Shown: piece after piece, positions 22,890 to 31,297 of the stretch
Layout: every line of letters starts with the position of its first letter
Numbering within the stretch: the stretch's first letter is position 1
Assembly: GCA_017460915.1 (NCBI GenBank)
Contig: JAFUAA010000058.1
Coordinates: 1-33,455 of the forward strand
DNA: 33,455 bases
Reading direction: 5' to 3'
Source: Bacteroidales bacterium
GTDB taxonomy: Bacteria; Bacteroidota; Bacteroidia; Bacteroidales; F082
Notes under the pieces: generated by a model
What the model was told of the DNA's origin: nothing
Seen by the model: only the letters and a program-made list of their open reading frames with translations
Database searches by the model: none
Translations under genes and position numbers: made by a program

Positions 22890-23420
22890 ATGGAAAAGAA
22901 GAACGAATTCTTGATTCCGGTCAGTGGTCTCGCCTTGGGGAGCCATTCCTTCCAGTATGAGATCAGCGATGATTTCTTCGTTGGTATGGATTACTCTGAG
23001 GTTCAGCAAGGTAGGGTGGATGTGAGGTTGGATATCGACCGCCAAGAGACCATGCTGACGCTACATTTCGAGTTCAAGGGAAGTGTGCGCGTGCCTTGCG
23101 ACCGCTGCGCCGACGAGTTCGATTTGCCTATCGAAAGCGGTCAGGATTTCTTCCTCAAGTTGGGAACGGAGAATGCCGAAGAGTCGGACGATGTGGCTGT
23201 CGTCTCCGCCGAGTTGAGCGAATACGACATCCGGCCCTTGGTGTATGAGTATATCATCCTCGCCATCCCGATGCACCGCGTGCATCCTGAAGGAGAGTGC
23301 AACCCCGAGGTGCTGGCCATGCTCAATGCGGAAGCTGAAGCTCCCGCTGAAGAGGAGACTGGCGACGACATCGACCCGCGCTGGGCCGCTTTGAAAGACA
23401 TTAAATTGAACGATAAATAA
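22890..23420 (+). CDS. DUF177 (YceD) family protein
   Basis: The 176-residue protein belongs to the DUF177/YceD family, which is almost always encoded just before rpmF. The conserved VPCDRCADEFDLPIE block with its CxxC, and the later DIRPLVYEYIILAIPMHRVHPEGEC block, are present. YceD proteins are linked to rRNA accumulation or L32/23S processing in other organisms; the exact role is unsettled. The C-terminus IDPRWAALKDIKL is the normal family end. L32 follows after 34 bp. Confidence 0.92.
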   Translation: MEKKNEFLIPVSGLALGSHSFQYEISDDFFVGMDYSEVQQGRVDVRLDIDRQETMLTLHFEFKGSVRVPCDRCADEFDLPIESGQDFFLKLGTENAEESDDVAVVSAELSEYDIRPLVYEYIILAIPMHRVHPEGECNPEVLAMLNAEAEAPAEEETGDDIDPRWAALKDIKLNDK

Positions 23421-23454
23421 ACAACAGGTAATTAACGATTAAAATAACAAAGAA

Positions 23455-23640
23455 ATGGCACATCCTAAAAGAAGACAGTCTCACACCAGAGGCGCTAAGA
23501 GAAGAACGCACTACAAGGCCGAAACGCCTAACGTGACCATCGATCCCGTCACCGGCACCATGCACGTGATGCACCGTGCTTACTACGTGGACGGCGACCT
23601 GTACTACAGAGGTCAGCTGGTCATGGCCGCCAAGCAGTGA
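23455..23640 (+). CDS. rpmF: 50S ribosomal protein L32, cysteine-free form
   Basis: The 61-residue protein starts MAHPKRRQSHTRGAKRRTH, diagnostic of L32. L32 sits near the peptide exit region of the large subunit. Most L32 proteins bind zinc through two CxxC pairs, but none of the four cysteines is present here: the region reads IDPVTGTMHVMHRAYYVDGDLYYRG. This is the C-minus form, known for several ribosomal proteins with duplicate genes. It may be the only copy or a zinc-independent paralogue. It is co-transcribed with the DUF177 gene. Confidence 0.95.
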   Translation: MAHPKRRQSHTRGAKRRTHYKAETPNVTIDPVTGTMHVMHRAYYVDGDLYYRGQLVMAAKQ

Positions 23641-23766
23641 TTGCTGGCGCTTGAACACGGCACCCGAGAGGGATTGTTGGGGCGGATTGTGTCCCGATTT
23701 GAGACGAATCGTGGATAATAATTCAAAAAAATCTCAAAAAGTTGTGCCGTGAATGAAAATAATGCT

Positions 23767-23774
23767 TATCTTTG
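23767..23774 (+). promoter_or_regulatory. Bacteroidota promoter inside the rpmF downstream region
   Basis: TATCTTTG matches TAnnTTTG, with a TTGTG element about 22 bp upstream. No coding gene follows before the terminator at 23846-23878. Confidence 0.6.
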
Positions 23775-23778
23775 CATC

Positions 23779-23878
23779 GCTTTTCGATGCTAAGGCATTG
23801 AGAAAACCAAATACGGATTTTTTTCATAATCTTTATATTGTTTTTCCCCTCCTTTTTCCCCATCAGGAGGGGTTTTTT
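23779..23878 (+). ncRNA. Small RNA candidate of about 100 nt
   Basis: A complete promoter box (23767-23774) is followed after about 100 nt by a strong intrinsic terminator, with no plausible reading frame between them. The 5' part can form a hairpin GCATCG-CTTTT-CGATGC (23774-23790); the middle is AT-rich. No known family was recognised. The alternative is that the terminator serves the DUF177-rpmF operon and the promoter match is accidental. Confidence 0.45.
23846..23878 (+). terminator. Rho-independent terminator
   Basis: CCCCTCC (23846-23852) and GGAGGGG (23866-23872) form a perfect stem and are followed by six T residues. Confidence 0.9.
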
Positions 23879-23951
23879 GTTTATTTGCCCGAACAAACCG
23901 CCTAAGATTCGGATTTTCTTCGTAATATTGCAGGCGTAAATAAAAAGAAGT

Positions 23952-24143
23952 ATGACATCGATAACCTTAGATTATGACGAAAAGAATTTGGTAATCAAGA
24001 AATTGATTGAGGCCATTCTTGCCCTTGGTGCCAAAGAAAGATTAAATGAATTGGATCGGGCCATCATGGAAGTCGAAAAAGGCGACACCATCAAATGCTC
24101 TGATTTCGATGATTATCTGGCTAAAATGAACGCCCGATGTTGA
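23952..24143 (+). CDS. Antitoxin of a YafQ-type toxin-antitoxin pair
   Basis: This 63-residue acidic protein (MTSITLDYDEKNLVIKKLIEAIL) precedes a YafQ-like toxin and overlaps its start by seven bases. The N-terminal strand-helix and the C-terminal EKGDTIKCSDFDDYLAKM tail resemble small RelB/DinJ-like or Phd-like antitoxins, where the tail wraps the toxin. The assignment rests mainly on context. A weak -7 box (TAATATTG) lies at 23922-23929. Confidence 0.7.
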   Translation: MTSITLDYDEKNLVIKKLIEAILALGAKERLNELDRAIMEVEKGDTIKCSDFDDYLAKMNARC

Positions 24144-24412
24144 GCATTGAAGCTTCCCATATTTACAAAAAAGGATATAAGCGAGCCGTAAAACGTGGTA
24201 TGCCTATCGAACGACTCAATGAAGTTGTTTTGAAACTTGCCTGTCAGGAAGCATTACCCGAAAAGAATAAGGATTGTTGGTTAAGTGGCAAATATGCAGG
24301 TTGTCGTGAATGCCATATACAGCCTGATTGGTTACTCATTTACAGAATAGACAATGGAAAGTTGGTTCTGTATCTGCTTGATACTGGAACACATTCGGAC
24401 TTGTTTGGATAA
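24137..24412 (+). CDS. YafQ/RelE-family mRNA interferase toxin
   Basis: The 91-residue protein has the full YafQ signature: KKGYKRAVKRG near the N-terminus, LSGKYAGCRECHIQPDWLLIY in the centre and LYLLDTGTHSDLFG at the end. The His and Asp residues of these blocks form the RNase site in YafQ. YafQ toxins cleave mRNA in the ribosome when the antitoxin is degraded. The overlap with the antitoxin gene implies coupled translation. All conserved residues appear intact. Confidence 0.92.
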   Translation: MLSIEASHIYKKGYKRAVKRGMPIERLNEVVLKLACQEALPEKNKDCWLSGKYAGCRECHIQPDWLLIYRIDNGKLVLYLLDTGTHSDLFG

Positions 24413-24451
24413 ATAATTATTCTATTGTAAATCAATTAAATAACTATACAA

Positions 24452-26593
24452 ATGAAAAAAGTATTCTCCTTAATCGTAGCGCTCGTGCTGATCGTCATGA
24501 CAGCCCGCGCAGACGAAGGCATGTGGTTGCCTTACGCCCTCAATGGCCAGAACTTGGCCGAAATGCAAGCCATGGGTTGCAAGCTCACGGCGGAACAGAT
24601 TTTCAGTTTCAACCAACCCAGCCTCAAGGACGCCATCGTGCAGTTCGGTGGCGGCTGCACGGGCGAGATCATCTCTCCCGAAGGCCTGCTGCTCACCAAC
24701 CACCACTGCGGCCTGAGCTATGTGCAGAAGCACTCGTCCATCGAACACGACTACCTCACTGATGGCTTCTGGGCCAAGAGCAAGGGCGAGGAACTGCCGA
24801 ATGCCGGCCTCTCCGTCCTCTTTTTGAACAAGGTGGAAGACGTGACCGAGGCCGTGCTGAAAGGCGTCACCGCACAAACCAGCGAAGCCGAACGTGAAGA
24901 ACTCGTAGCCAAGAACAGCCGCGAACTCACCAAGGAGCGCAAGGGCGACCGCAGCGTGCGCGTCGAGATTGTGCCGTTTTACAGTGGCAACCAGTACATC
25001 CTGTTCGAGTACGACGAGTACAAGGACGTGCGCCTCGTGTGCTGCCCGCCTTGGGGCATCGGCAAGTTCGGCGCCGACACTGACAACTGGACCTGGCCGC
25101 GTCACAAGGGCGACTTCAACATCTTCCGCGTCTACACCGCTCCCGATGGCAGTCCTGCCGAGTATTCCAGAGATAACGTCCCGATGAAGAGCAAATGGTA
25201 CCTGCCTATTAATTTAGGTGGCGTGAAGCCTGGCGACTATGCCATGATTCTCGGCTACCCTGGCTCCACCGACCGCTATTCGACTTCCTACACGGTGAAG
25301 AACGTCATCTACGAAGAAGGCCCTGCCATCATCGACTGCCGCACCACCAAGCTTGACAACTACCGCAAGCACATGGATGCCGACCAAGAGGTGTTCATCA
25401 TGTACGCCTCCAAGCAGGCCAGCGTGTCGAACTACTGGAAATACTACATCGGTCAGGTGAAGCAACTCAAGCGCAACCATGTGTATGAGAAGCGTTTAGC
25501 CCAAGAGGAGGATTTTATGAATTGGATGAATGCTGACCCGCAGCGCAAGGCTGAATATGGCGATATTTTCACGGGCATCAAGCAGAAATGGGACTTCCTC
25601 GATGAAATCGAGAAGTCGTTTGTCTATCACCGCGAGGCGGGTTGGAATGGTGGCGAAGCTATCTCCTTTAGCCGCAGGTTCATGCGCATCAACAAGATGT
25701 TTGAGGACAAGGCCGACAAAGCCGACATCCAAGCCGCTGTCGAGAAGATGCAACCCCAAGTGGAGACCTTTTTCAAGGACTACAGCATGCCGCTTGACCA
25801 AGACGTGACCGCCGCCTTGCTCGCGTTGTTCTACAAGAACATCTCCGCCAACCTCATGCCGAGCGAAATCCTGAAAGTCGGTTTGGAAAACAACGGCGAC
25901 TTCACCAATTACGTGTCCAAGGCCTTCGAGAAGTCCATCTTCACGGACAAAGCCCGCCTCGAAAAATGGATGCAAAAGCCCAAGAGCCTCGACAAAGATC
26001 CGATTTATGCCCTTGCAATGAACATCATAGACTCTTACCAAGTGCTTTATGCCCGCTATGAGGAAGCCCAAAACCTCGGCAACCAAGGCGAGCGCCTTTA
26101 CATGAAGGGCTTGATGGAGATGCAAAGCGACCGTAACTTTTATCCCGATGCCAACTTCACCATGCGCCTCACTTACGGCACCGTGGAGCCCTACAAGGCC
26201 GCCGATGCCGTCAACTACAACTACTACACCACCATGGATGGCGTGATGGCTAAGTACGTGCCCGGCAACTGGGAGTTCGACATCCCGCAGGATGTCCGCG
26301 ACCTCGCCAATCGTCGCGATTATGGCCGCTATGCCAACGAAAACGGTGAACTGGTCGTCAACTTCATCACCACCAACGACATCACGGGCGGCAACTCGGG
26401 CAGTCCCGTCATCGACGGCGAAGGCAACCTTATCGGCCTGGCCTTCGACGGCAACTGGGAAGCCATGAGCGGCGACCTCAGCTTCGAGCAAAAGGTGCAG
26501 CGCACCATCTGCGTCGATGCGCGCTACCTGCTGTGGTGCATCGAGAAGGTGGGCAAGTGCCAGAACATCATCGACGAGTTGGTAATCAAGTGA
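24452..26593 (+). CDS. S46 family dipeptidyl-peptidase (DPP7-like)
   Basis: The 713-residue exported serine peptidase has an N-terminal signal peptide (MKKVFSLIVALVLIVMTARA). The catalytic triad can be placed: H85 in LLTNHHCG, D221 in RHKGDFNIF and S649 in TGGNSGSPV. S46 enzymes release dipeptides from peptide N-termini in the periplasm of asaccharolytic or protein-feeding Bacteroidota. The substrate pocket reads GLAFDGNWEA, with glycine at the position that is arginine in acid-specific DPP11, so a DPP7-type preference for hydrophobic residues is inferred. Single-gene unit; palindromic repeats follow the stop. Confidence 0.92.
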   Translation: MKKVFSLIVALVLIVMTARADEGMWLPYALNGQNLAEMQAMGCKLTAEQIFSFNQPSLKDAIVQFGGGCTGEIISPEGLLLTNHHCGLSYVQKHSSIEHDYLTDGFWAKSKGEELPNAGLSVLFLNKVEDVTEAVLKGVTAQTSEAEREELVAKNSRELTKERKGDRSVRVEIVPFYSGNQYILFEYDEYKDVRLVCCPPWGIGKFGADTDNWTWPRHKGDFNIFRVYTAPDGSPAEYSRDNVPMKSKWYLPINLGGVKPGDYAMILGYPGSTDRYSTSYTVKNVIYEEGPAIIDCRTTKLDNYRKHMDADQEVFIMYASKQASVSNYWKYYIGQVKQLKRNHVYEKRLAQEEDFMNWMNADPQRKAEYGDIFTGIKQKWDFLDEIEKSFVYHREAGWNGGEAISFSRRFMRINKMFEDKADKADIQAAVEKMQPQVETFFKDYSMPLDQDVTAALLALFYKNISANLMPSEILKVGLENNGDFTNYVSKAFEKSIFTDKARLEKWMQKPKSLDKDPIYALAMNIIDSYQVLYARYEEAQNLGNQGERLYMKGLMEMQSDRNFYPDANFTMRLTYGTVEPYKAADAVNYNYYTTMDGVMAKYVPGNWEFDIPQDVRDLANRRDYGRYANENGELVVNFITTNDITGGNSGSPVIDGEGNLIGLAFDGNWEAMSGDLSFEQKVQRTICVDARYLLWCIEKVGKCQNIIDELVIK

Positions 26594-26597
26594 TTAG

Positions 26598-26673
26598 TTC
26601 CGATGGATTTGTAATCCATCGGAAGTGAGGTGGGGATTTCAAATCCCCATTTCAAGCTAGGCGGATTGCAAAT
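26598..26673. repeat. Triad of palindromes, family C copy 1
   Basis: Three successive palindromes: TTCCGATGGATT/AATCCATCGGAA around TGT (26598-26624), GGGGATTT/AAATCCCC around C (26632-26648), and GCGGATT/AATCCGC around GCA with flanking TTCAAG and TTGAA (26652-26683 region). The same arrangement recurs at 31305-31390 and partly at 33256-33305. Here it follows the peptidase stop codon and may act as a terminator or 3' stabiliser. Confidence 0.85.
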
Positions 26674-26711
26674 CCGCTTGAACCGAGGATTAAACTAGAA
26701 ATTTCTCTCCG

Positions 26712-27761
26712 ATGAGTAGGGGGTTCATCAAAGAAGGAGACCAGGAAGAGATTCCAAGGGTGCCGATGCGGGCGTACCTGCCAGAAGGCGTGCCCAACTA
26801 TGTCACCAAAGAAGGTCTTGACGCGCTCAAAGAGGAACTGAAAAGCCTTGAAGCTGAGCGCGTCAAGGCAGGTGACAACTACATCATGAGCAACTTCATC
26901 GAGGCAAAGATGAAGTTGCTCATTAGTCGTATTAATAGTGCGGTTGAAATCGACCTTTCCAAGGCCGACAAGGAAAAGGTGAGTTTTGGCGCGTGGGTGC
27001 GCTATGACGGTCGCGTGGTGCGGATTGTTGGCGTGGACGAAGCGGATGTGAACAAAGGCCTCATCTCGTTCATATCGCCGTTGGCGAAGTCGTTGACCGG
27101 AAAAAGGGCAGGCGATGTCATCGAGTTGAAAAGCTCGGAAAGGATAACGGTGGAGGCAGTGTCGTTTGAGCCGATGCCACTCACACAGATGGTTCATGAC
27201 AAGCCCTCGTCCAAGTCATTGCGAGCGGAGCGAAGCAATCCACTTACCAAAACAAAGATAACATCAGGAAGGCCCCCGATTCCTATCACAGAGAGTTCCG
27301 AACAGATGGATTATCCAACATTGGACATACCGAAAAAGGACATTGACCCGCCTGCTGAAGTGGCATCTAGTAGCTTTGAACCCGAAGTGAATCCCGTCGA
27401 GTTCCTGCCCATCGTCAACGAGCGCGGCAACATCGTAGGGCGGGCAATGTATCTAGAGTTACACAAAGGAAATAAGATGCTGCATCCAGTCGTGCATCTG
27501 CATGTCATGAATGGCAAGGGCGAGGCTCCAAGACTGTATTGGTGGCACGTGGCCTTCGGCGAAACGCCGGAGAAAACACTCAAGCGGAAGATGGCGGAAG
27601 TCTTTGGCCTTTCAGGCGTGAATCCGAAGTTGAAGCGGCAATACATTAGGGAGGCCAAAACCGAAAGGGAGTTGGTTTATGTTTTCACGGTCGTTTCCGA
27701 GGAAGATTTGCCCATTCCCCCCGATGGGAAAGAGTATGTAGGGCTTTTTGCAAAGGATTAG
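26712..27761 (+). CDS. GreA/GreB-family elongation factor fused to a Nudix-like domain
   Basis: The 349-residue protein begins MSRGFIKEGDQEEIPRVPMRAYLPEGVPNYVT, the usual opening of a GreA/GreB-like subfamily. A coiled-coil-prone segment (38-80) and the C-terminal FKBP-like Gre domain (RIVGVDEADVNKGLISFISPLAKSLTGKRAGD) follow. Residues 169-177 (SLRAERSNP) are encoded by a palindromic repeat. From about residue 235 a second domain resembles Nudix proteins of the IPP isomerase type (VNERGNIVGRAMYLELHKGNKMLHPVVHLHVMN), but its Nudix box (FGETPEKTLKRKMAEVFGL) is degenerate. The first half should rescue stalled RNA polymerase; the second half is probably a non-catalytic sensor. Converges on the next gene. 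Confidence 0.82.
   Translation: MSRGFIKEGDQEEIPRVPMRAYLPEGVPNYVTKEGLDALKEELKSLEAERVKAGDNYIMSNFIEAKMKLLISRINSAVEIDLSKADKEKVSFGAWVRYDGRVVRIVGVDEADVNKGLISFISPLAKSLTGKRAGDVIELKSSERITVEAVSFEPMPLTQMVHDKPSSKSLRAERSNPLTKTKITSGRPPIPITESSEQMDYPTLDIPKKDIDPPAEVASSSFEPEVNPVEFLPIVNERGNIVGRAMYLELHKGNKMLHPVVHLHVMNGKGEAPRLYWWHVAFGETPEKTLKRKMAEVFGLSGVNPKLKRQYIREAKTERELVYVFTVVSEEDLPIPPDGKEYVGLFAKD
27216..27242. repeat. Palindromic repeat inside the Gre-Nudix gene, family D
   Basis: The 27-bp unit has ATTGC and GCAAT arms around GAGCGGAGCGAA and is read as SLRAERSNP. It sits in the linker between the two domains. Confidence 0.75.
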
Positions 27762-27786
27762 CACCTCAAACTTTCGAAACAAGCTT

Positions 27787-28363
27787 TCAGAACCAGTGTT
27801 CGTAGAGGCAACTCGCCTCTATTCGGCCTATGTCCACGCCTTTGCTGTATCGATACAAGGTGGCTCCAACGGAGGTCTGCAAGCCGATGCGAAGCCTGTC
27901 GTTTTCGGAGAGGCGAATTCTGCCGCCCATTTCCAAGGTCGGCCCGATGGTGGCGATTTCGTTCGGATTGCCTTCCGAAATGTCGCCGAAAGTCTTTTCA
28001 AGATAGGGGGCCGAAAGCCATGTAGAACCAACGCTTGTGATATTCCAAGCGGATGGGCAGGCGGACGGCATGACCACTTGCGGTGTAAGGATGAGGAATC
28101 CCATCGGGGAAGGAGTAGCCTTTGAAATACCAAAACTGATAGTCCAACCCAGCCAAAAGCGACCACTTCTCGGCAAAATCATATCTCCCATTGATTCCCC
28201 ATGCGGCAATGCTATGCCCCGTGGTCATATCAGCCACTAAGCCAGGAAAAAAGCCATATCCTGCACCAGCGTGAGTCACAAGGAAATAGGGCGTTTGGGA
28301 AGATTGCGCAACAGCCGAAACAAGGTCGCACAACAAGATTATCAGCAAGGTTAGTTTCTTCAT
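27787..28363 (-). pseudogene. Exported beta-barrel-like protein, frameshifted at a C5 run
   Basis: The start is ATG 28363 (MKKLTLLIILLCDLVSAVAQ, a signal peptide). The first frame shows aromatic-rich strands such as YDFAEKWSLLAGLDYQFWYF and stops soon after FYMAFGP. The continuation (YLEKTFGDISEGNPNEIATIG, then RLRIGLQTSVGATLYRYSKG) is in another frame and ends at 27787. The shift maps to the C5 run (plus-strand G at 28006-28010); one C fewer restores a single frame of about 190 residues. Strand pattern and signal peptide suggest an outer-membrane or surface protein. The lesion may be a switch, a mutation or a sequence error. Confidence 0.72.
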
Positions 28364-28373
28364 TTTTCCCACA

Positions 28374-29644
28374 TCATTGTTTCACAAACCTTTGCACCGC
28401 TTTACTGCCGTCGCTGAAAGTGGCTTTCAGGAGATAGCAGCCAGATGGCTCACTCCAATGCTTTCGAAACCGCTGTTCGCCACGGCCACTTGCTGACCAT
28501 TTAAAGTAAAGATTTCCACTTGCTGCAAGCCTTCGGCATTGAGGTTCAACACATCGCTGGTGGGATTGGGCCATACCGACAAGCGGCTTTCCGCAGTTTC
28601 GTCAAGACCTTCGCAACCCGAATAGAACAACACCGTCGATTCGGCAACATCATCGTACTGGACTTGCCAATTCAGCACCTTGTTATAAATCGGAAGTTCG
28701 TCATCCCAAACCATAAAGATGCCGGCGGTGCTGCCGACGGGCACGGAGAGGTCGTAAGTGTAAAACATCGTGTATTCCAGCACCCATTCTTCCAGTTCGG
28801 ATTCGTAGTAGTAGGTGGCTTTGTTGGTGCAGTTGTTGTTGGCATCGTAGGCATACTCAATGCGGGTCGAAAACATCCAATCCTCCAACTCATAATGGCT
28901 TGATTCCGTGGCCGAAATGCAGTTTCCCACCGCATCGTACTCGTATTCATGTTTGTAACTTTCCACCCATTCGCCCTCCCAGTTGTTGGCAATTGCCGCG
29001 ATGCAAAGTCCTTGGGCGTTGCAGATGTAGTCGTTCCGTGTGTTGGGCACCCAGCCTTCTTCCTCATCGTAGTAAAAGTAGATGTCGTTGCGCAGCAGAC
29101 CGCCTTCGTATTCAAAGGTCATCTTGTTTTCGTACTGCCAGCCTTCATCGTAGAAGTAGCCTTGCGAAAGCACCATGTGACCGTCGGCATCATACTCGTA
29201 AGTGTACTTGTTGACGAGCATCCATTCGCCGCCTTCCAACTCATATTCAAGTTCTTCCGAAAGCCAGCCTTCGGCATTGTAGGTGTATTCCGACTTGTCT
29301 CCGTACTCTTCATACTCTCCCGCTTTCCTCACGACCATGACGATACGGTCTTTGTCGTCGTAAGTGTACTCCTCAGTGTATTCATGCATTCAGTCGCCCC
29401 AATTGGCGCAGTAGTCGATTTTCGTGCAGTTGAAACGCTCGTCATACGAAAGGACACTCTTTTCATAATCAGTGTAGATGCTGTCCAATTTTTCAGTGAA
29501 TGTGTTTTCATAGCGGTTCCACTTTTCCGCTTGCTGGATCTTGTCTTTCAGCGACTTGTGATCCATTGGCACGTTCTTGATATGTTGTGCCGAGGCCGAT
29601 ACCAAGAAGCACAATGCGGCTGCAAACATTGCTAATTTCTTCAT
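28374..29644 (-). pseudogene. Type IX-secreted YD-repeat-like protein, broken by a stop and a frameshift
   Basis: The start is ATG 29644 with signal peptide MKKLAMFAAALCFLVSASAQ. The frame is stopped by TGA at 29390-29392 after CANWGD, but the same frame continues at once with tyrosine-rich YD-type repeats (EYTYDDKDRIV, KYTYEYDADGHMV, HEYEYDAVGNC). A type IX sorting region follows (RLSVWPNPTSDVLNLN, EIFTLNGQQVAVA). Near 28440-28450 the frame shifts again; the expected end PSGCYLLKATFSDGSKAVQRF is in another frame and stops at 28374. The product would be a surface-exposed repeat protein. With two independent lesions this looks like a true pseudogene. Confidence 0.78.
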
Positions 29645-29677
29645 AACTTATTGATTTTTAAATTTTTTTGTTCTAAT

Positions 29678-30079
29678 TTATTGATTTGGCTTGACGAGCA
29701 CAATCCTGAAGTTGTTGAACCAGCCTTCGGCCTCGTCGGTGCCGTTGCTGATGACGAGATGGTAGCGGCTCAAGGGTTGGTCGCCCATGTTGTAACTGTA
29801 TGAGGCGCCGTAGGAAGTGTCAACGGTGTCGCAAACGGCCACAAAGCCGCCGCTGTCGCTGATGTTGATTGTGCAAGGCCCCAAGTTGTCGTAGAACCGG
29901 AGCCAAACCGTTTTCTCCAAGTAATTCGCCACGATGTTCGGGCTGCGCATGTCGCCATTGCTCAACGAGCCTTTGATGTCGATTTTGCTCTTGTCGTCGG
30001 TTGAGTCGGGATATTTGGAACAAGCGGTTGCCAAGGCCATTACGATAAGTATTCCTGTGGTTAAGATTTTGTTTTTCAT
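29678..30079 (-). CDS. DUF3244-type lipoprotein
   Basis: The 133-residue protein has the lipobox LATAC after a hydrophobic signal. It contains the DUF3244 pattern: KIDIKGSL near the N-terminus, VANYLEKTVWLRFYDNLGPCTINISDSGG, and YHLVISNGTDEAEGWF at the end. The domain is small and immunoglobulin-like in appearance; its function is unknown. It is one of two such proteins in this cluster (the other at 31298-31846). Confidence 0.75.
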   Translation of the reverse strand: MKNKILTTGILIVMALATACSKYPDSTDDKSKIDIKGSLSNGDMRSPNIVANYLEKTVWLRFYDNLGPCTINISDSGGFVAVCDTVDTSYGASYSYNMGDQPLSRYHLVISNGTDEAEGWFNNFRIVLVKPNQ

Positions 30080-30089
30080 GTATTTATGA

Positions 30090-30653
30090 TTATGGTATTC
30101 TTGTCAGAGAGAAATCGCCCTTCTTGAAGTAGATTAGGCCAGATTCTTCGTTGTAGTACCAATCGTAGAGCAACTCGCCAGTGTATTGGCTGTAAAGAAT
30201 CTCGTGGTGGACGTGTTCGTAGCTGTCGACGTCGTTAGTATAGGAATCGTTGGACGGCAGGTACATGTCCAAGTTGAGTTCGCCTTCGCTGGAGAGGAAG
30301 CAGAAAGAGAACTCTTTTCCTGGCTTCACAGTGAAGCTCAGTTGGTTTGCATTCGATTGCTCACGGAGGTTCACCGTACGGGCGTAGCACTCCACTGAAT
30401 GAGGAGTGGGGTTCATCACGTCTCCGCCATAAAGGGCGTTGTTGTATTGTTCGTAGTTGTAAGGATAAGTTTCGTCGCGCTCGACTTGATACGTCACCGT
30501 GTCGCCGTTCTGGTCAAGGAATTTTACGGTTTGCCCTTGTTCGTAGGGGATGGCCGCCGCGTCCTCGTCGGACAGCAGCATGTAAATGTCGGGGTGTTTT
30601 ACGCAGGCGCTCATCATCAGGAGCGTCAGGCCAATCATTAATATCTTTTTCAT
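30090..30653 (-). CDS. Unknown lipoprotein
   Basis: The 187-residue protein has signal and lipobox MKKILMIGLTLLMMSAC. The mature part is acidic and tyrosine-rich with strands such as QTVKFLDQNGDTVTYQVERD and NQLSFTVKPGKEFSFCF. I do not recognise a family. It lies 10 bp before the DUF3244 lipoprotein gene and 6 bp after the barrel-like gene, so it is part of the envelope operon. Confidence 0.7.
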   Translation of the reverse strand: MKKILMIGLTLLMMSACVKHPDIYMLLSDEDAAAIPYEQGQTVKFLDQNGDTVTYQVERDETYPYNYEQYNNALYGGDVMNPTPHSVECYARTVNLREQSNANQLSFTVKPGKEFSFCFLSSEGELNLDMYLPSNDSYTNDVDSYEHVHHEILYSQYTGELLYDWYYNEESGLIYFKKGDFSLTRIP

Positions 30654-30659
30654 AGTGCG

Positions 30660-31265
30660 TTATTTATTGAATTTGTATCTGATTCCGATGCTTTGGCTTC
30701 CCTCCATGCCGACACCCCATTGCAAGAATCCTGCAATGCGCTCATTGCCGACCTCGATGCCAGCAGCGGCTTGCCATGCGAAGCAGCAATGTTGGTCGGG
30801 GAGTTCCACGGCAAAATACTCTGGCTGGAATTCCTTGAGTGTGTAGCCCCAAAAGCAGACGCCCGCGTCAAATTTGGTGTAAAAGACGAGATGCTTCTTG
30901 GTGATGCAATTGAGTTTCACATGACCCATCACGGAATGGCACGACTCGTTGAGTGTGCATACCGAAGGGTTATTGGTGACCAATCCGTTGTAGGTGTAGT
31001 CGATGATTCTCGGGTCGAAGCAATAGGTGCCGCCTACGCCGACCACCTTGTTGAAGAAGTGGGTGTAAGTGCCATAAATTACCCCAACTTTGTCGATCCA
31101 ATGGCGAAAATTGGAACTTTCCGGGAGAAATTCGTCTCCGCTCACGGGATGGAATCCATAGCCGATGCTGATTTCATCGCTGACGTGGCGTTCTTGTTTT
31201 TCTTCTTGCGCCAAGGCTGGCAGACATAGGGCCAGGGCCAAGGCAATCATGATGTTTCTATTCAT
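30660..31265 (-). CDS. Outer-membrane beta-barrel-like protein
   Basis: The 201-residue protein has signal peptide MNRNIMIALALALCLPALAQ. Alternating strands follow, such as GYGFHPVSGDEFLP, VGVIYGTYTHFFNKVVGVGGTYCF and LVFYTKFDAGVCFWGY, and the C-terminal strand SQSIGIRYKFNK ends in the pattern of an outer-membrane barrel. No specific family was recognised. It belongs to the minus-strand envelope cluster. Confidence 0.72.
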   Translation of the reverse strand: MNRNIMIALALALCLPALAQEEKQERHVSDEISIGYGFHPVSGDEFLPESSNFRHWIDKVGVIYGTYTHFFNKVVGVGGTYCFDPRIIDYTYNGLVTNNPSVCTLNESCHSVMGHVKLNCITKKHLVFYTKFDAGVCFWGYTLKEFQPEYFAVELPDQHCCFAWQAAAGIEVGNERIAGFLQWGVGMEGSQSIGIRYKFNK

Positions 31266-31297
31266 AAATTATTGAATTTTAAATTATTATATTTTAT

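Noticed and set aside
25496-26491. A 331-residue minus-strand frame opposite the S46 peptidase
   Set aside because: It lies entirely within the peptidase gene, has no promoter box and reads as low-complexity hydrophobic shadow sequence.
28374-29644. TGA read as an amino acid (alternative code or selenocysteine) at 29390
   Set aside because: TGA ends several intact genes here, such as pheS and vsr, no selenocysteine hairpin was seen, and the same gene has a second lesion.
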